34,235 bases of DNA from AcAMD-5 sp044343935 (lineage in GTDB: Bacteria > Actinomycetota > Actinomycetes > S36-B12 > UBA5976): the NCBI GenBank assembly GCA_044343935.1, contig JBIJDU010000016.1, forward strand, positions 1 to 34,235, written 5' to 3'. The translations under genes were made by a program, and so were the position numbers. Each line of letters begins with the position of its first letter. Position 1 is the first letter of the stretch. The notes under the pieces are model-generated. The model saw only the letters and a program-made list of their open reading frames with translations. It was not told the DNA's origin and searched no databases. Of the stretch, positions 1 to 7,553 are shown piece by piece.

Positions 1-2595
1 TTGCAAGAACTTGGTGAGTTTGTTCGTTCTGCCTCTTCTACGATTGAAGCGCCAGTCGCTCGTCGATTAGTAGAGGCAATGGGCGGCCCAGTTACCAAAC
101 CACCGGCAAAGAAGAAAGCCACTAAGGCAGTAAAGCCAGCGGAAGAGGTTGCGGCGGAACCGACTGCTCCGACGCCGACAAGTGAGTCAAAACCAGAACC
201 ACCGCCAGCGCCCCCAGCATCTACCGCAACTGCAACCACACCAAAAGCACCCGCCCCAACTCCAGGGAATGCTGCGCCAATTGCGCCAAGACCACCGGCA
301 GCGCGCGGCGGCAATAATCCTTTTAGTGCCACAAAGCCAGCGCCACGTGCTGGCAATAATCCATTTGGTGCACCTAGATCAGCAGCACCTCGACCTGGTA
401 ACAATCCATTTGGTGGCGCACCACGAGATGGTGCGCGCGGACCAAGACCTGCTGGCACGGGCGCGCCACGAGATGCAGCACGCGGGCCAAGACCTGCTGG
501 CGGTCCACCTCGAGATGGTGCTCGCGGACCAAGACCTGCTGGCGGTCCACCACGGGATGGTGCTCGCGGACCAAGAAATTTTGGTGCTCCAACAACTGGT
601 GCACCAGCGGCACCAGGTAGAGGCGGCAAGCCAGCGCGACCTGGCAGCGGGCCACAAGGACGTGGCCAAGTTGGTGGCGCATTTGGTAAACAAAGTGGAA
701 AATCAAAGAAAAGTTATAAATCTAAGAAAACTCGTCGCCAAGAATTCGACAACATGGAAGCGCCAGAGTTAGGTGGCGTTTCGTTGCCACGAGGTAATGG
801 CCAAGTTGTAAAAATGCGTCGTGGTTCATCACTAAGTGACTTTGCTGAGAAGATTAATGCAAATCCAGCTGCATTAGTTACCGCACTATTCCATTTAGGT
901 GAAATGGTGACCGCAACTCAGTCCGTTAGTGATGACTTGTTGATTTTGTTGGGTTCGGAAATGAACTTCGAAGTTCAGATCGTGTCGCCTGAAGATGAAG
1001 ATCGAGCATTGCTGGAATCATTTGATGTTGACTTAGATTTCCAAGATGAAGATTCCGACATGGAAATTCGTCCACCGGTAGTAACGGTGATGGGTCACGT
1101 TGATCATGGTAAGACTAGATTGCTTGATGCGATTAGAAAAACTAATGTGGTCTCAAGCGAAGCGGGCGGCATCACACAGCACATCGGTGCATATCAAGTA
1201 GTAACAACACACAATGATCAACCGCGTGCCATTACATTTATTGATACGCCCGGTCACGAAGCGTTTACTGCAATGCGTGCTCGTGGTGCGAAAGCAACTG
1301 ATATTGCAATCTTGGTTGTTGCGGCGGATGATGGAGTTAAGCCACAAACCGTGGAAGCACTTAATCACGCCCAAGCAGCCAATGTGCCAATTGTGGTTGC
1401 AGTTAACAAAATTGATAAAGAAGGGGCATCGCCGGACAAGGTTCGTGGGCAACTAACTGAATATGGGCTGGTGCCAGAAGAATATGGCGGCGAAACCATG
1501 TTTGTTAACGTCTCGGCGCTTTCTGGATTAAATATCAATGAGCTATTAGATGCGGTGTTACTAACCGCCGATGCTGCAATTGATCTGCGAGCAAATTCAT
1601 CCGCTACGGCAAGTGGTGTAGCTGTTGAGGCGCATCTAGATCGTGGTCGAGGTCCAATTGCAACAGTGTTAGTTCAACGCGGCACGCTTCATCCGGGAGA
1701 TTCCATTGTGGTGGGTGAGGCGCATGGTCGCGTTCGAGCGATGTTAGATGAAAATGGCGAATCAGTTGCAGCTGCCGGGCCATCTCGAGCAGTTCAGGTG
1801 CTGGGCTTATCTGCAGTTCCAGATGCTGGTGATTCATTCTTAGTTGTTGATGAAGATCGAACGGCACGGCAAATTGCGCAGACCAGAGCAGCACGAGAGC
1901 GCAATGCCATGTTGGCGCAGAATCGAACCAGCCGTTCGCTAGAAGACTTCATGAAGAATTTGGAAAAGGGTGGTGCAGATAGCGAGCTGCGCTTGATCAT
2001 TAAGGGTGACGTATCGGGTTCAGTTGAAGCACTTGAAGATGCACTAATGAAAATTGATGTTGGCGATGAAGTTTCGCTGCGCGTTATTCATCGTGGCGTT
2101 GGTGCGATTACCAAGAACGATATTGATTTAGCAACAGCTTCAACCGCCGTAATCATTGGCTTTAACGTAAGGCCAGAAGGTCAAGCGCGTGAGTTGGCAG
2201 ATCGGGCTGGAATTGATGTTCGCTTCTACACCGTGATCTATCAGGCCATCGATGAAATTGAAGCGGCATTGAAGGGAATGCTCAAGCCAATTTATGAGGA
2301 AGTTGAATTGGGTTCAGCTGAGATTCGCAACATCTTCAAATCAAGCAAAGCCGGAACTATCGCAGGTTGCATGATTTTGTCTGGTTCAGTTAAGCGAAAC
2401 AGCAAGGCTAGATTGATTCGAAATGGATCAATCGTTGCAGAAAATCTCGCCATTGATTCGCTGCGACGAGAAAAGGATGACGTAACGGAAGTTCGGGAAG
2501 GTTTCGAGTGTGGTATCTCATTCGATAACTTTAATGATCTCATGGTTGATGATCGTATTGAAACATATGAGTTACGAGAGAAAGCCCGTGCCTAA
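1..2595 (+). CDS. infB: Translation initiation factor IF-2, 5' end missing
   Basis: IF-2 is the GTPase that places initiator fMet-tRNA on the 30S subunit and promotes subunit joining. The GTP-binding motifs are clear: GHVDHGKT at residues 365-372 (numbering from base 1), DTPGH 415-419, NKID 469-472 and SAL 505-507, followed by the beta-barrel and C-terminal tRNA-binding domains. The reading frame is open from base 1 and begins inside the conserved N-terminal helix (LQELGEFVRS), so the TTG at base 1 is an internal leucine and the true start lies upstream of the window. Residues 30-240 are a low-complexity Pro/Ala/Gly/Arg linker with tandem repeats. The stop TAA shares one base with the rbfA start (TAATG), which suggests translational coupling. 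Identification is secure; only the start is missing. Confidence 0.97.
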   Translation: MQELGEFVRSASSTIEAPVARRLVEAMGGPVTKPPAKKKATKAVKPAEEVAAEPTAPTPTSESKPEPPPAPPASTATATTPKAPAPTPGNAAPIAPRPPAARGGNNPFSATKPAPRAGNNPFGAPRSAAPRPGNNPFGGAPRDGARGPRPAGTGAPRDAARGPRPAGGPPRDGARGPRPAGGPPRDGARGPRNFGAPTTGAPAAPGRGGKPARPGSGPQGRGQVGGAFGKQSGKSKKSYKSKKTRRQEFDNMEAPELGGVSLPRGNGQVVKMRRGSSLSDFAEKINANPAALVTALFHLGEMVTATQSVSDDLLILLGSEMNFEVQIVSPEDEDRALLESFDVDLDFQDEDSDMEIRPPVVTVMGHVDHGKTRLLDAIRKTNVVSSEAGGITQHIGAYQVVTTHNDQPRAITFIDTPGHEAFTAMRARGAKATDIAILVVAADDGVKPQTVEALNHAQAANVPIVVAVNKIDKEGASPDKVRGQLTEYGLVPEEYGGETMFVNVSALSGLNINELLDAVLLTADAAIDLRANSSATASGVAVEAHLDRGRGPIATVLVQRGTLHPGDSIVVGEAHGRVRAMLDENGESVAAAGPSRAVQVLGLSAVPDAGDSFLVVDEDRTARQIAQTRAARERNAMLAQNRTSRSLEDFMKNLEKGGADSELRLIIKGDVSGSVEALEDALMKIDVGDEVSLRVIHRGVGAITKNDIDLATASTAVIIGFNVRPEGQARELADRAGIDVRFYTVIYQAIDEIEAALKGMLKPIYEEVELGSAEIRNIFKSSKAGTIAGCMILSGSVKRNSKARLIRNGSIVAENLAIDSLRREKDDVTEVREGFECGISFDNFNDLMVDDRIETYELREKARA
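415..585 (+). repeat. In-frame tandem repeat in the IF-2 linker
   Basis: Four consecutive units of 42-45 bp encode variants of GAPRDGARGPRPAG (units start near 415, 460, 502 and 544; the last ends RNFG). Just upstream three copies of a GNNPF motif occur at spacings of roughly 15 residues. The repeats stay in frame and make a basic, disordered linker between the IF-2 N-terminal helices and the G domain. Such linkers vary in length among actinobacteria. The repeat is expected to change copy number by slippage. Confidence 0.85.
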
Positions 2596-3020
2596 TGGGA
2601 GAAGCCAGAGCTAGAAAAATTGCGGATCGAATTAGAGAGATTGTTGCTTCGTTGCTGGAATTTCGAGTTAAAGATCCTAGGCTTGGCTTTGTTACCGTAA
2701 CTGAAGTTCGAGTTACCGGCGATTTGCGCGAAGCAACTATTTTTTACACTGTGCTTGGTACTGACACTGAGCGCGATGGCACAACAGCTGCCCTGGAATC
2801 TGCCAAGGGGATGATTCGCTCCGAAGTGGGAAAGCAGCTGGGAATAAAATTTACACCAACTATTGCATTTGTCCTTGATGCGCTGCCAGAAGGCGCGGCA
2901 AGGATGGAAGAGTTGTTGCAGCAGGCGAAAGCAGCTGATGCACAGGTGCATCAAATTGCCGAACAGGCAAGTCCAGCTGGCGAAGCTGACCCATATCGAA
3001 CTTCAAATCCAACGAAGTAG
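2595..3020 (+). CDS. rbfA: Ribosome-binding factor A
   Basis: A 141-residue RbfA, the KH-fold protein that binds the 30S subunit and helps mature the 5' end of 16S rRNA, important in cold. The family pattern is visible: an N-terminal basic helix (RARKIADRIREIVA), then DPRLGFVTVTEVRVTGDL, then the segment leading to RIEELL-like MEELLQQA. The C-terminal tail after residue 120 is polar and probably disordered. The start ATG overlaps the infB stop by one base, so translation is likely coupled to IF-2. Length is typical of actinobacterial members. No unusual features were seen. Confidence 0.95.
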   Translation: MGEARARKIADRIREIVASLLEFRVKDPRLGFVTVTEVRVTGDLREATIFYTVLGTDTERDGTTAALESAKGMIRSEVGKQLGIKFTPTIAFVLDALPEGAARMEELLQQAKAADAQVHQIAEQASPAGEADPYRTSNPTK

Positions 3021-3027
3021 CGTATCC

Positions 3028-3933
3028 ATGGGTGCGCGCGATGGAATATTGGTTATCAATAAACCCTTAGGCATCACTTCACACGATGTGGTAGCAAAAG
3101 TTCGTAAAGCGCTGGGAATGAGGAAGGTTGGGCACGCCGGCACACTGGACCCGGAAGCAAGTGGCGTGTTAGTGCTGGGAGTTAATCGCGGTACCAGATT
3201 GATGCAGTATTTCGTTGGTGATAACAAGCGCTATGAAGCAACTATTCGATTAGGAGTTACGACTATTTCTGACGATGCTGCTGGTGAGGTTATTACAGTT
3301 ACTGCTAATTCGCTTAACGCGGAGCAGGTAACTGCTGAATTAAAAAACTTTATTGGGCCCATTATGCAACGACCTAGCAGTGTGAGCGCAATAAAAGTTA
3401 ACGGCACTAGGGCACATGATTTAGTTCGCGCTGGCGTTGATTTAGTACTGCCGGAGCGACCAGTGACGGTTCATCAGATTGAATTGACTGAAATTAATGA
3501 AGCTATTTATGCGGAGAAACCAATCACCGAGATATCAGTTCAGGTGCATTGTTCTAGCGGTACTTATGTTCGCGCATTAGCTCGGGATTTAGGTGCTGTA
3601 TTGCAGGCTGGCGGCTCTGTACTTTCGCTGACGCGGACTCAAGCTGGTGTGTTTGATCTGGCGGATGCAATTGAGCTTGCGGACTTAACTGCCGACACGA
3701 AATTGCTTTCACTTGGAGAAGTGGCAATGCGAATTTTGAATACCCGCGTAATTAACTCAGCTCATATTCTTGATTTGGCGCACGGTAGATCAATTCTGTT
3801 ATCACTACCAGATGCCAATTCGTTAGCACTTTTGGATGAAAGTGGGAATCTGATTTCAATAGGTGAATTATCCAATGGAACATTTCAACCAGTAAATGTA
3901 TTTGTAACACCGGCGGAGTTGCTCGATGTCTAA
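3028..3933 (+). CDS. truB: tRNA pseudouridine(55) synthase
   Basis: TruB isomerises U55 of the T-loop of tRNAs to pseudouridine. The 301-residue product begins MGARDGILVINKPLGITSHD, the standard family N-terminus, and has the catalytic motif GHAGTLDP with the nucleophilic aspartate at residue 41. The reading frame is open as far back as 2863, but that extension would overlap rbfA and lacks family similarity, so the ATG at 3028, seven bases after the rbfA stop, is chosen. The C-terminal part is a PUA-like domain. Its last eight bases overlap the start of ribF. Confidence 0.96.
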   Translation: MGARDGILVINKPLGITSHDVVAKVRKALGMRKVGHAGTLDPEASGVLVLGVNRGTRLMQYFVGDNKRYEATIRLGVTTISDDAAGEVITVTANSLNAEQVTAELKNFIGPIMQRPSSVSAIKVNGTRAHDLVRAGVDLVLPERPVTVHQIELTEINEAIYAEKPITEISVQVHCSSGTYVRALARDLGAVLQAGGSVLSLTRTQAGVFDLADAIELADLTADTKLLSLGEVAMRILNTRVINSAHILDLAHGRSILLSLPDANSLALLDESGNLISIGELSNGTFQPVNVFVTPAELLDV

Positions 3934-4825
3934 ATCGGTAGTGGTGCTTGGAGTATTAGATGGCGTTCATTTAGGACACCAGGCATTACTCACTGTAGCA
4001 GCAGATATTGCAGCAGACTTAGATGCAAAAGTTGTCGTCGTTAGTTTTGATCCTCATCCGAGTGTGGTGCTGCAAAAAGCTGAAGTTGAATTGATCTGCA
4101 GCGTGGCGGAACGTAAAGAGCTATTGATTCAGCATGGTGCAGATCGAGTTGAGATTTTAGAGTTTGACTTAGGTCGAATGCACCAAAGCCCAACCGAATT
4201 TATTCAAGAGATACTGCTAGAGAAATGGAATGCAGTTGCAGTTGTAGTTGGTGAGGGTTATCGATTTGGTTATAAAGCACAAGGTACGCCAACAGATATT
4301 GAGTTAGCTGGAATCGAAACTACAGTTGTTGCGCACAAAGAATTTAATGGCGGTCGAATCTCATCCACCCGAATCCGCCAAGCAATAAAGAGTGGGGAAG
4401 TTGCAGAAGCAGCATTAATGCTTGGTCGGCCGTTTACGTTAGCGGGTGAAGTAGTTCATGGTGACAAACGAGGACGAGAGCTGGGATATCCAACCGCCAA
4501 TTTAGCCATTGCGGCGACTCAGTTGAAGCCAAAACCTGGCGTCTACGCAGCCTTTGCCCAACTAGACGATCAGTTATTTCGAGCTGCAGTTAGCGTTGGG
4601 GCGAACCTCACTTTTGGCGGCATCGAACCTCGCGTTGAGGCCTACCTGCTGGATGCAGAACTAGATCTTTATGGCCGCTTGATTTCCCTCTCGTTCGTTG
4701 AATATCTCCGCCCCATGCAGGCATTTGATGGTGTTGCTGCCTTGGTCGCACAGATGGATCAGGACGTAGCCAAGGTGCGCCAACTGCTCACTGGTAGCCT
4801 TAGCCCTGATTCCAACCGGAATTGA
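3926..4825 (+). CDS. ribF: Bifunctional riboflavin kinase / FAD synthetase
   Basis: RibF phosphorylates riboflavin to FMN and adenylates FMN to FAD. The adenylyltransferase domain (residues 1-150) shows the HxGH motif HLGH at 15-18 and ISSTRIR near 145. The riboflavin kinase domain (about 165-290) shows GRELGYPTAN and the VGANLTFGG segment. GGAG lies eight bases before ATG 3926, and the start overlaps truB by eight bases. The N-terminus is short: many actinobacterial homologues have 10-15 more residues before the first strand. An in-frame stop at 3905 and no start codon between it and 3926 rule out extension here. Both catalytic signatures are intact, so the enzyme should be active. Confidence 0.95.
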   Translation: MSKSVVVLGVLDGVHLGHQALLTVAADIAADLDAKVVVVSFDPHPSVVLQKAEVELICSVAERKELLIQHGADRVEILEFDLGRMHQSPTEFIQEILLEKWNAVAVVVGEGYRFGYKAQGTPTDIELAGIETTVVAHKEFNGGRISSTRIRQAIKSGEVAEAALMLGRPFTLAGEVVHGDKRGRELGYPTANLAIAATQLKPKPGVYAAFAQLDDQLFRAAVSVGANLTFGGIEPRVEAYLLDAELDLYGRLISLSFVEYLRPMQAFDGVAALVAQMDQDVAKVRQLLTGSLSPDSNRN

Positions 4826-4836
4826 CGATTTCTGAG

Positions 4837-4886
4837 CGGGCGCTCGGATCTCGACAACTTAGGGCTTCGGCCCCGCGCCCGAGAGG
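4837..4886 (+). promoter_or_regulatory. Structured leader of rpsO, candidate S15 autoregulatory element
   Basis: CGGGCGC at 4837-4843 is perfectly complementary to GCGCCCG at 4875-4881, enclosing a second hairpin GGGC-TTCG-GCCC at 4862-4873 with a stable UUCG loop. The right arm of the outer stem abuts the ribosome-binding site GAGAGG (4881-4886), eight bases before the rpsO ATG. An alternative small hairpin GAGC-GGGC-GCTC (4834-4845) would use the same left-arm bases. S15 represses its own mRNA through different leader structures in different phyla. Whether this leader binds S15 is inferred from position and shape only. Confidence 0.5.
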
Positions 4887-4894
4887 TAACTAAT

Positions 4895-5161
4895 ATGTCT
4901 GAAACTAAGACCAAGCAAACTGTTATTAAGGAATTCGCAAAGTCAGCAAATGACACTGGTTCTGCTGAGGTACAGATTGCCTTGTTAACAGATCGAATTA
5001 ATCATCTAACCGATCACTTAAAGAGCCATCCACAAGATCATCATGGTCGTCGTGGCTTGCTACTTTTGGTAGGTCGTCGTCGGCGCTTGCTAGATTACTT
5101 AGCAAATAAGGACATTGAAGGTTACCGTGCGTTGATTGCCCGCCTGGGTATTCGACGATAA
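4895..5161 (+). CDS. rpsO: 30S ribosomal protein S15
   Basis: The 88-residue protein matches S15 in length and sequence: DTGSAEVQIALLTDRI, LTDHLKSHPQDHHGRRGL and LLVGRRRRLLDYL are the helices that bind the 16S rRNA three-way junction (helices 20-22). It nucleates assembly of the 30S platform. The ATG follows GAGAGG with an eight-base spacer. It sits upstream of pnp, as in most bacteria, with a structured 125-bp gap between them that is likely to separate expression of the two genes after transcription. Confidence 0.98.
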   Translation: MSETKTKQTVIKEFAKSANDTGSAEVQIALLTDRINHLTDHLKSHPQDHHGRRGLLLLVGRRRRLLDYLANKDIEGYRALIARLGIRR

Positions 5162-5173
5162 TTTAATTAAATC

Positions 5174-5280
5174 GAGCACGTCACAAAAAGACGTCGGTCC
5201 TCGGTGGTGGGTAGCGGGTCAGTTGAGCCGCTGTTCTCGATCGAAGACCGGATAACGGCGTGCTCCATAGTTTTATGGAG
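5174..5280 (+). promoter_or_regulatory. Actino-pnp-like structured leader of pnp with Shine-Dalgarno hairpin
   Basis: The rpsO-pnp gap folds into a multi-stem element. The closing stem pairs GAGCACG 5174-5180 with CGTGCTC 5259-5265. An inner stem pairs CGGTC 5195-5199 with GACCG 5246-5250, and a hairpin pairs AGCGG 5213-5217 with CCGCT 5228-5232. A separate hairpin CTCCAT 5263-5268 / ATGGAG 5275-5280 hides the pnp Shine-Dalgarno GGAG (5277-5280). A known RNA family called Actino-pnp lies in this position upstream of actinobacterial exoribonuclease genes, and the GGTCCTCGGTGG core looks conserved. Assignment to that family is from memory of its position and was not tested with a covariance model. 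Confidence 0.75.
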
Positions 5281-5286
5281 TAATAA

Positions 5287-7482
5287 ATGGCCCAAGAAGG
5301 CAAAGTTTCGCGTACCACAATTAAGAGCGATGGCTTCAAAGATCGAGAGATCGTATTTGAAACAGGTCGCTTAGCTCGTCAAGCGAGCGGATCTGCCGTT
5401 GTTTATTTTGATGACGAAACCATGTTGCTGTCAGCAACTACTGCATCAAAAACACCACGTGCGGAAATTGATTTCTTTCCACTAACAATTGACGTTGAAG
5501 AGCGTATGTATGCGGTGGGGCGAATTCCAGGTTCATTCTTCCGCCGCGAAGGAAGACCAACTGAAGATGCGATCTTGGCATCGCGACTAATTGACCGTCC
5601 ATTGCGACCATCGTTTGTTGACGGCTTGCGAAATGAAATTCAAGTTGTGGTGACTGTGTTGTCCTTGCATCCAGATCACATGTATGACGTGTTGGCAATT
5701 AACGCGGCATCAATGTCAACCATGCTTGCTGGCGTTCCGTTCTCTGGTCCAATCGCCGGTGTTCGAATGGCACTTATTGATGGCAAGTGGATGGCCTTCC
5801 CAACTCATGACGAGTTAGCTCGTGCTACTTTCGACATGGTGGTTGCTGGTCGCACTTTGCCAGATGGTGACGTTGCGGTGATGATGGTTGAAGCAGAAGC
5901 ACCAGAAGCAACTTTTGAACTAATTGCGGCAGGGGGCACAATGCCAACTGAGCAGGTAGTTTCTGAAGGATTGGATGCTGCCAAGCCATATATTACTCAG
6001 CTTTGCAAAGCCCAGTCTGAGTTGGCAAGTCAGGTAGAAAAGAAAGAAACTGATTTTCCAATTTTCATGGATTACCAAGATGATGTACTTGATGCTGTAA
6101 CTGATCTGGCTCGCGCCGACATCGCGTCGGCTATGACAATTGTGTCAAAGGCAGATCGTGAAGCTGCTACTGCCGAGATTTCGGATCGAGTAAAAGCTGA
6201 GTTAGCTGAGAAGTTTGCTGGCCGTGAAGGTGAAGTAAAAGCGGCGATCAAGTCTCTGACGAAGCAAGTTATTCGTGAGCGCGTGCTGCGCGATCAGGTT
6301 CGAATTGATGGTCGCGGCCTATCTGATCTGCGACAACTTTCTGCTGAGGTTCATGTAGTGCCACGAGCCCACGGCTCGGCGTTGTTCGAGCGCGGTGAAA
6401 CTCAGGTGCTAGGTGTAACGACATTAAACATGTTAACTATGGAGCAAAAAGTTGATAGCTTGCTGCCTAACGACACTAAGCGATACATGCATAACTACAA
6501 CATGCCACCTTACTCAACGGGTGAAACCGGTCGAGTTGGTTCACCTAAGCGTCGCGAAATTGGTCACGGTGCGTTGGCAGAGCGGGCATTAGTGCCAGTG
6601 CTACCAACCAGAGAGCAATTCCCATATGCAATTCGTCAGGTGTCTGAAGCAATTGGCTCTAATGGGTCGACCTCGATGGGTTCGGTTTGTGCCGCAACAA
6701 TGTCCTTGCTCTCAGCTGGTGTACCACTGCGCGATTTGGTTGGTGGTATCGCCATGGGTTTGATCAGTGATCAAATTGATGGCGAGACACGATATGTTGC
6801 ACTAACTGACATTCTTGGTGCCGAAGATGCTTTTGGTGATATGGACTTTAAAGTTGCTGGTACTAAAGACATGGTTACCGCACTGCAGCTTGATACTAAA
6901 TTAGATGGTATTCCAGCTTCAGTTCTCCAGTCCGCACTTGGTCAAGCCAAAGATGCTCGGCTAGCAATTCTGAAAGTAATGGCGGATGCGATTGATGTTG
7001 CCGATGAGATGAGCCCGCTAGCGCCTCGAATCATGACGGTGAAAATTCCAGTGGACAAGATTGGTGAGGTTATTGGTCCTAAGGGCAAGATGATTAATCA
7101 GATCCAGGCTGACACTGGCGCAACCATCACAATTGAAGATGATGGCACGGTATACATCGGTGCCACTAATGGCGAGGCAGCGGAAGCTGCTCGTGCGGTG
7201 ATCAATGGCATTGCAAATCCACAGATGCCTGAGGTTGGTGAAAACTACTTAGGAACAGTTGTTAAGTTGGCCCAATTTGGTGCTTTCGTATCGTTGCTTC
7301 CTGGTAAAGATGGTTTGCTGCATATCTCGCAAGTACGCAAACTGGCTGGCGGTAAGCGAGTTGAGAATGTGGAAGATGTGCTTTCGGTGGGGCAGAAAGT
7401 TCAGGTTCGAATTGTTGAGATTGACCCTCGGGGCAAAATCTCACTCGAGCCAGCACTTGATAGCGAACCGGCAGCTGAATAG
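5287..7482 (+). CDS. pnp: Polyribonucleotide nucleotidyltransferase (PNPase)
   Basis: PNPase is the trimeric phosphorolytic 3'-5' exoribonuclease of RNA turnover; in actinobacteria it also adds 3' tails. At 731 residues it has the full architecture: first RNase PH domain (about 15-150), helical linker, catalytic second RNase PH domain (about 335-560, including GAEDAFGDMDFKVAGT), KH domain with GPKG at 597-600, and an S1 domain (about 628-700, GTVVKLAQFGAFVSLLPGKDG). ATG 5287 lies six bases after GGAG, which is inside a hairpin. The gene is followed by a strong stem-loop and then dapB. Confidence 0.98.
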   Translation: MAQEGKVSRTTIKSDGFKDREIVFETGRLARQASGSAVVYFDDETMLLSATTASKTPRAEIDFFPLTIDVEERMYAVGRIPGSFFRREGRPTEDAILASRLIDRPLRPSFVDGLRNEIQVVVTVLSLHPDHMYDVLAINAASMSTMLAGVPFSGPIAGVRMALIDGKWMAFPTHDELARATFDMVVAGRTLPDGDVAVMMVEAEAPEATFELIAAGGTMPTEQVVSEGLDAAKPYITQLCKAQSELASQVEKKETDFPIFMDYQDDVLDAVTDLARADIASAMTIVSKADREAATAEISDRVKAELAEKFAGREGEVKAAIKSLTKQVIRERVLRDQVRIDGRGLSDLRQLSAEVHVVPRAHGSALFERGETQVLGVTTLNMLTMEQKVDSLLPNDTKRYMHNYNMPPYSTGETGRVGSPKRREIGHGALAERALVPVLPTREQFPYAIRQVSEAIGSNGSTSMGSVCAATMSLLSAGVPLRDLVGGIAMGLISDQIDGETRYVALTDILGAEDAFGDMDFKVAGTKDMVTALQLDTKLDGIPASVLQSALGQAKDARLAILKVMADAIDVADEMSPLAPRIMTVKIPVDKIGEVIGPKGKMINQIQADTGATITIEDDGTVYIGATNGEAAEAARAVINGIANPQMPEVGENYLGTVVKLAQFGAFVSLLPGKDGLLHISQVRKLAGGKRVENVEDVLSVGQKVQVRIVEIDPRGKISLEPALDSEPAAE

Positions 7483-7486
7483 CGGT

Positions 7487-7531
7487 TTAAGTGCTGAACG
7501 TGGGGGAGTTTGCCCTACGCTCAGCACTTAA
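7487..7531 (+). terminator. Long hairpin after pnp, terminator-like but without a U-tract
   Basis: TTAAGTGCTGA at 7487-7497 pairs perfectly with TCAGCACTTAA at 7521-7531 (11 bp). After one A-C mismatch, seven more pairs form between CGTGGGG 7499-7505 and CCCTACG 7513-7519 (one G-U), around the loop GAGTTTG. No run of T follows, so it is either a non-canonical terminator, as is common in actinobacteria, or a 3' stem that protects pnp mRNA or is cut by RNase III. The left arm starts four bases after the pnp stop. Confidence 0.7.
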
Positions 7532-7553
7532 GTTCAGTTAAGTTGAGGTTGTG

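Noticed and set aside
1..3. TTG at base 1 as the infB start codon
   Set aside because: The first residues (LQELGEFVRS) belong inside the conserved IF-2 N-terminal helix, so the frame continues upstream of the window.
374..772. Open frames on both strands across the IF-2 linker
   Set aside because: They mirror the GC-biased repeat codons of infB, have skewed composition (runs of Gln/His/Arg) and no start signals.
2863..3027. Longer N-terminus for TruB
   Set aside because: It would overlap rbfA by more than 150 bases, and the family N-terminus begins at ATG 3028.
4822..4850. TTGACG at 4822-4827 as -35 of an rpsO promoter
   Set aside because: No TANNNT-type -10 lies at 16-18 bases; the match overlaps the end of ribF and is likely chance.
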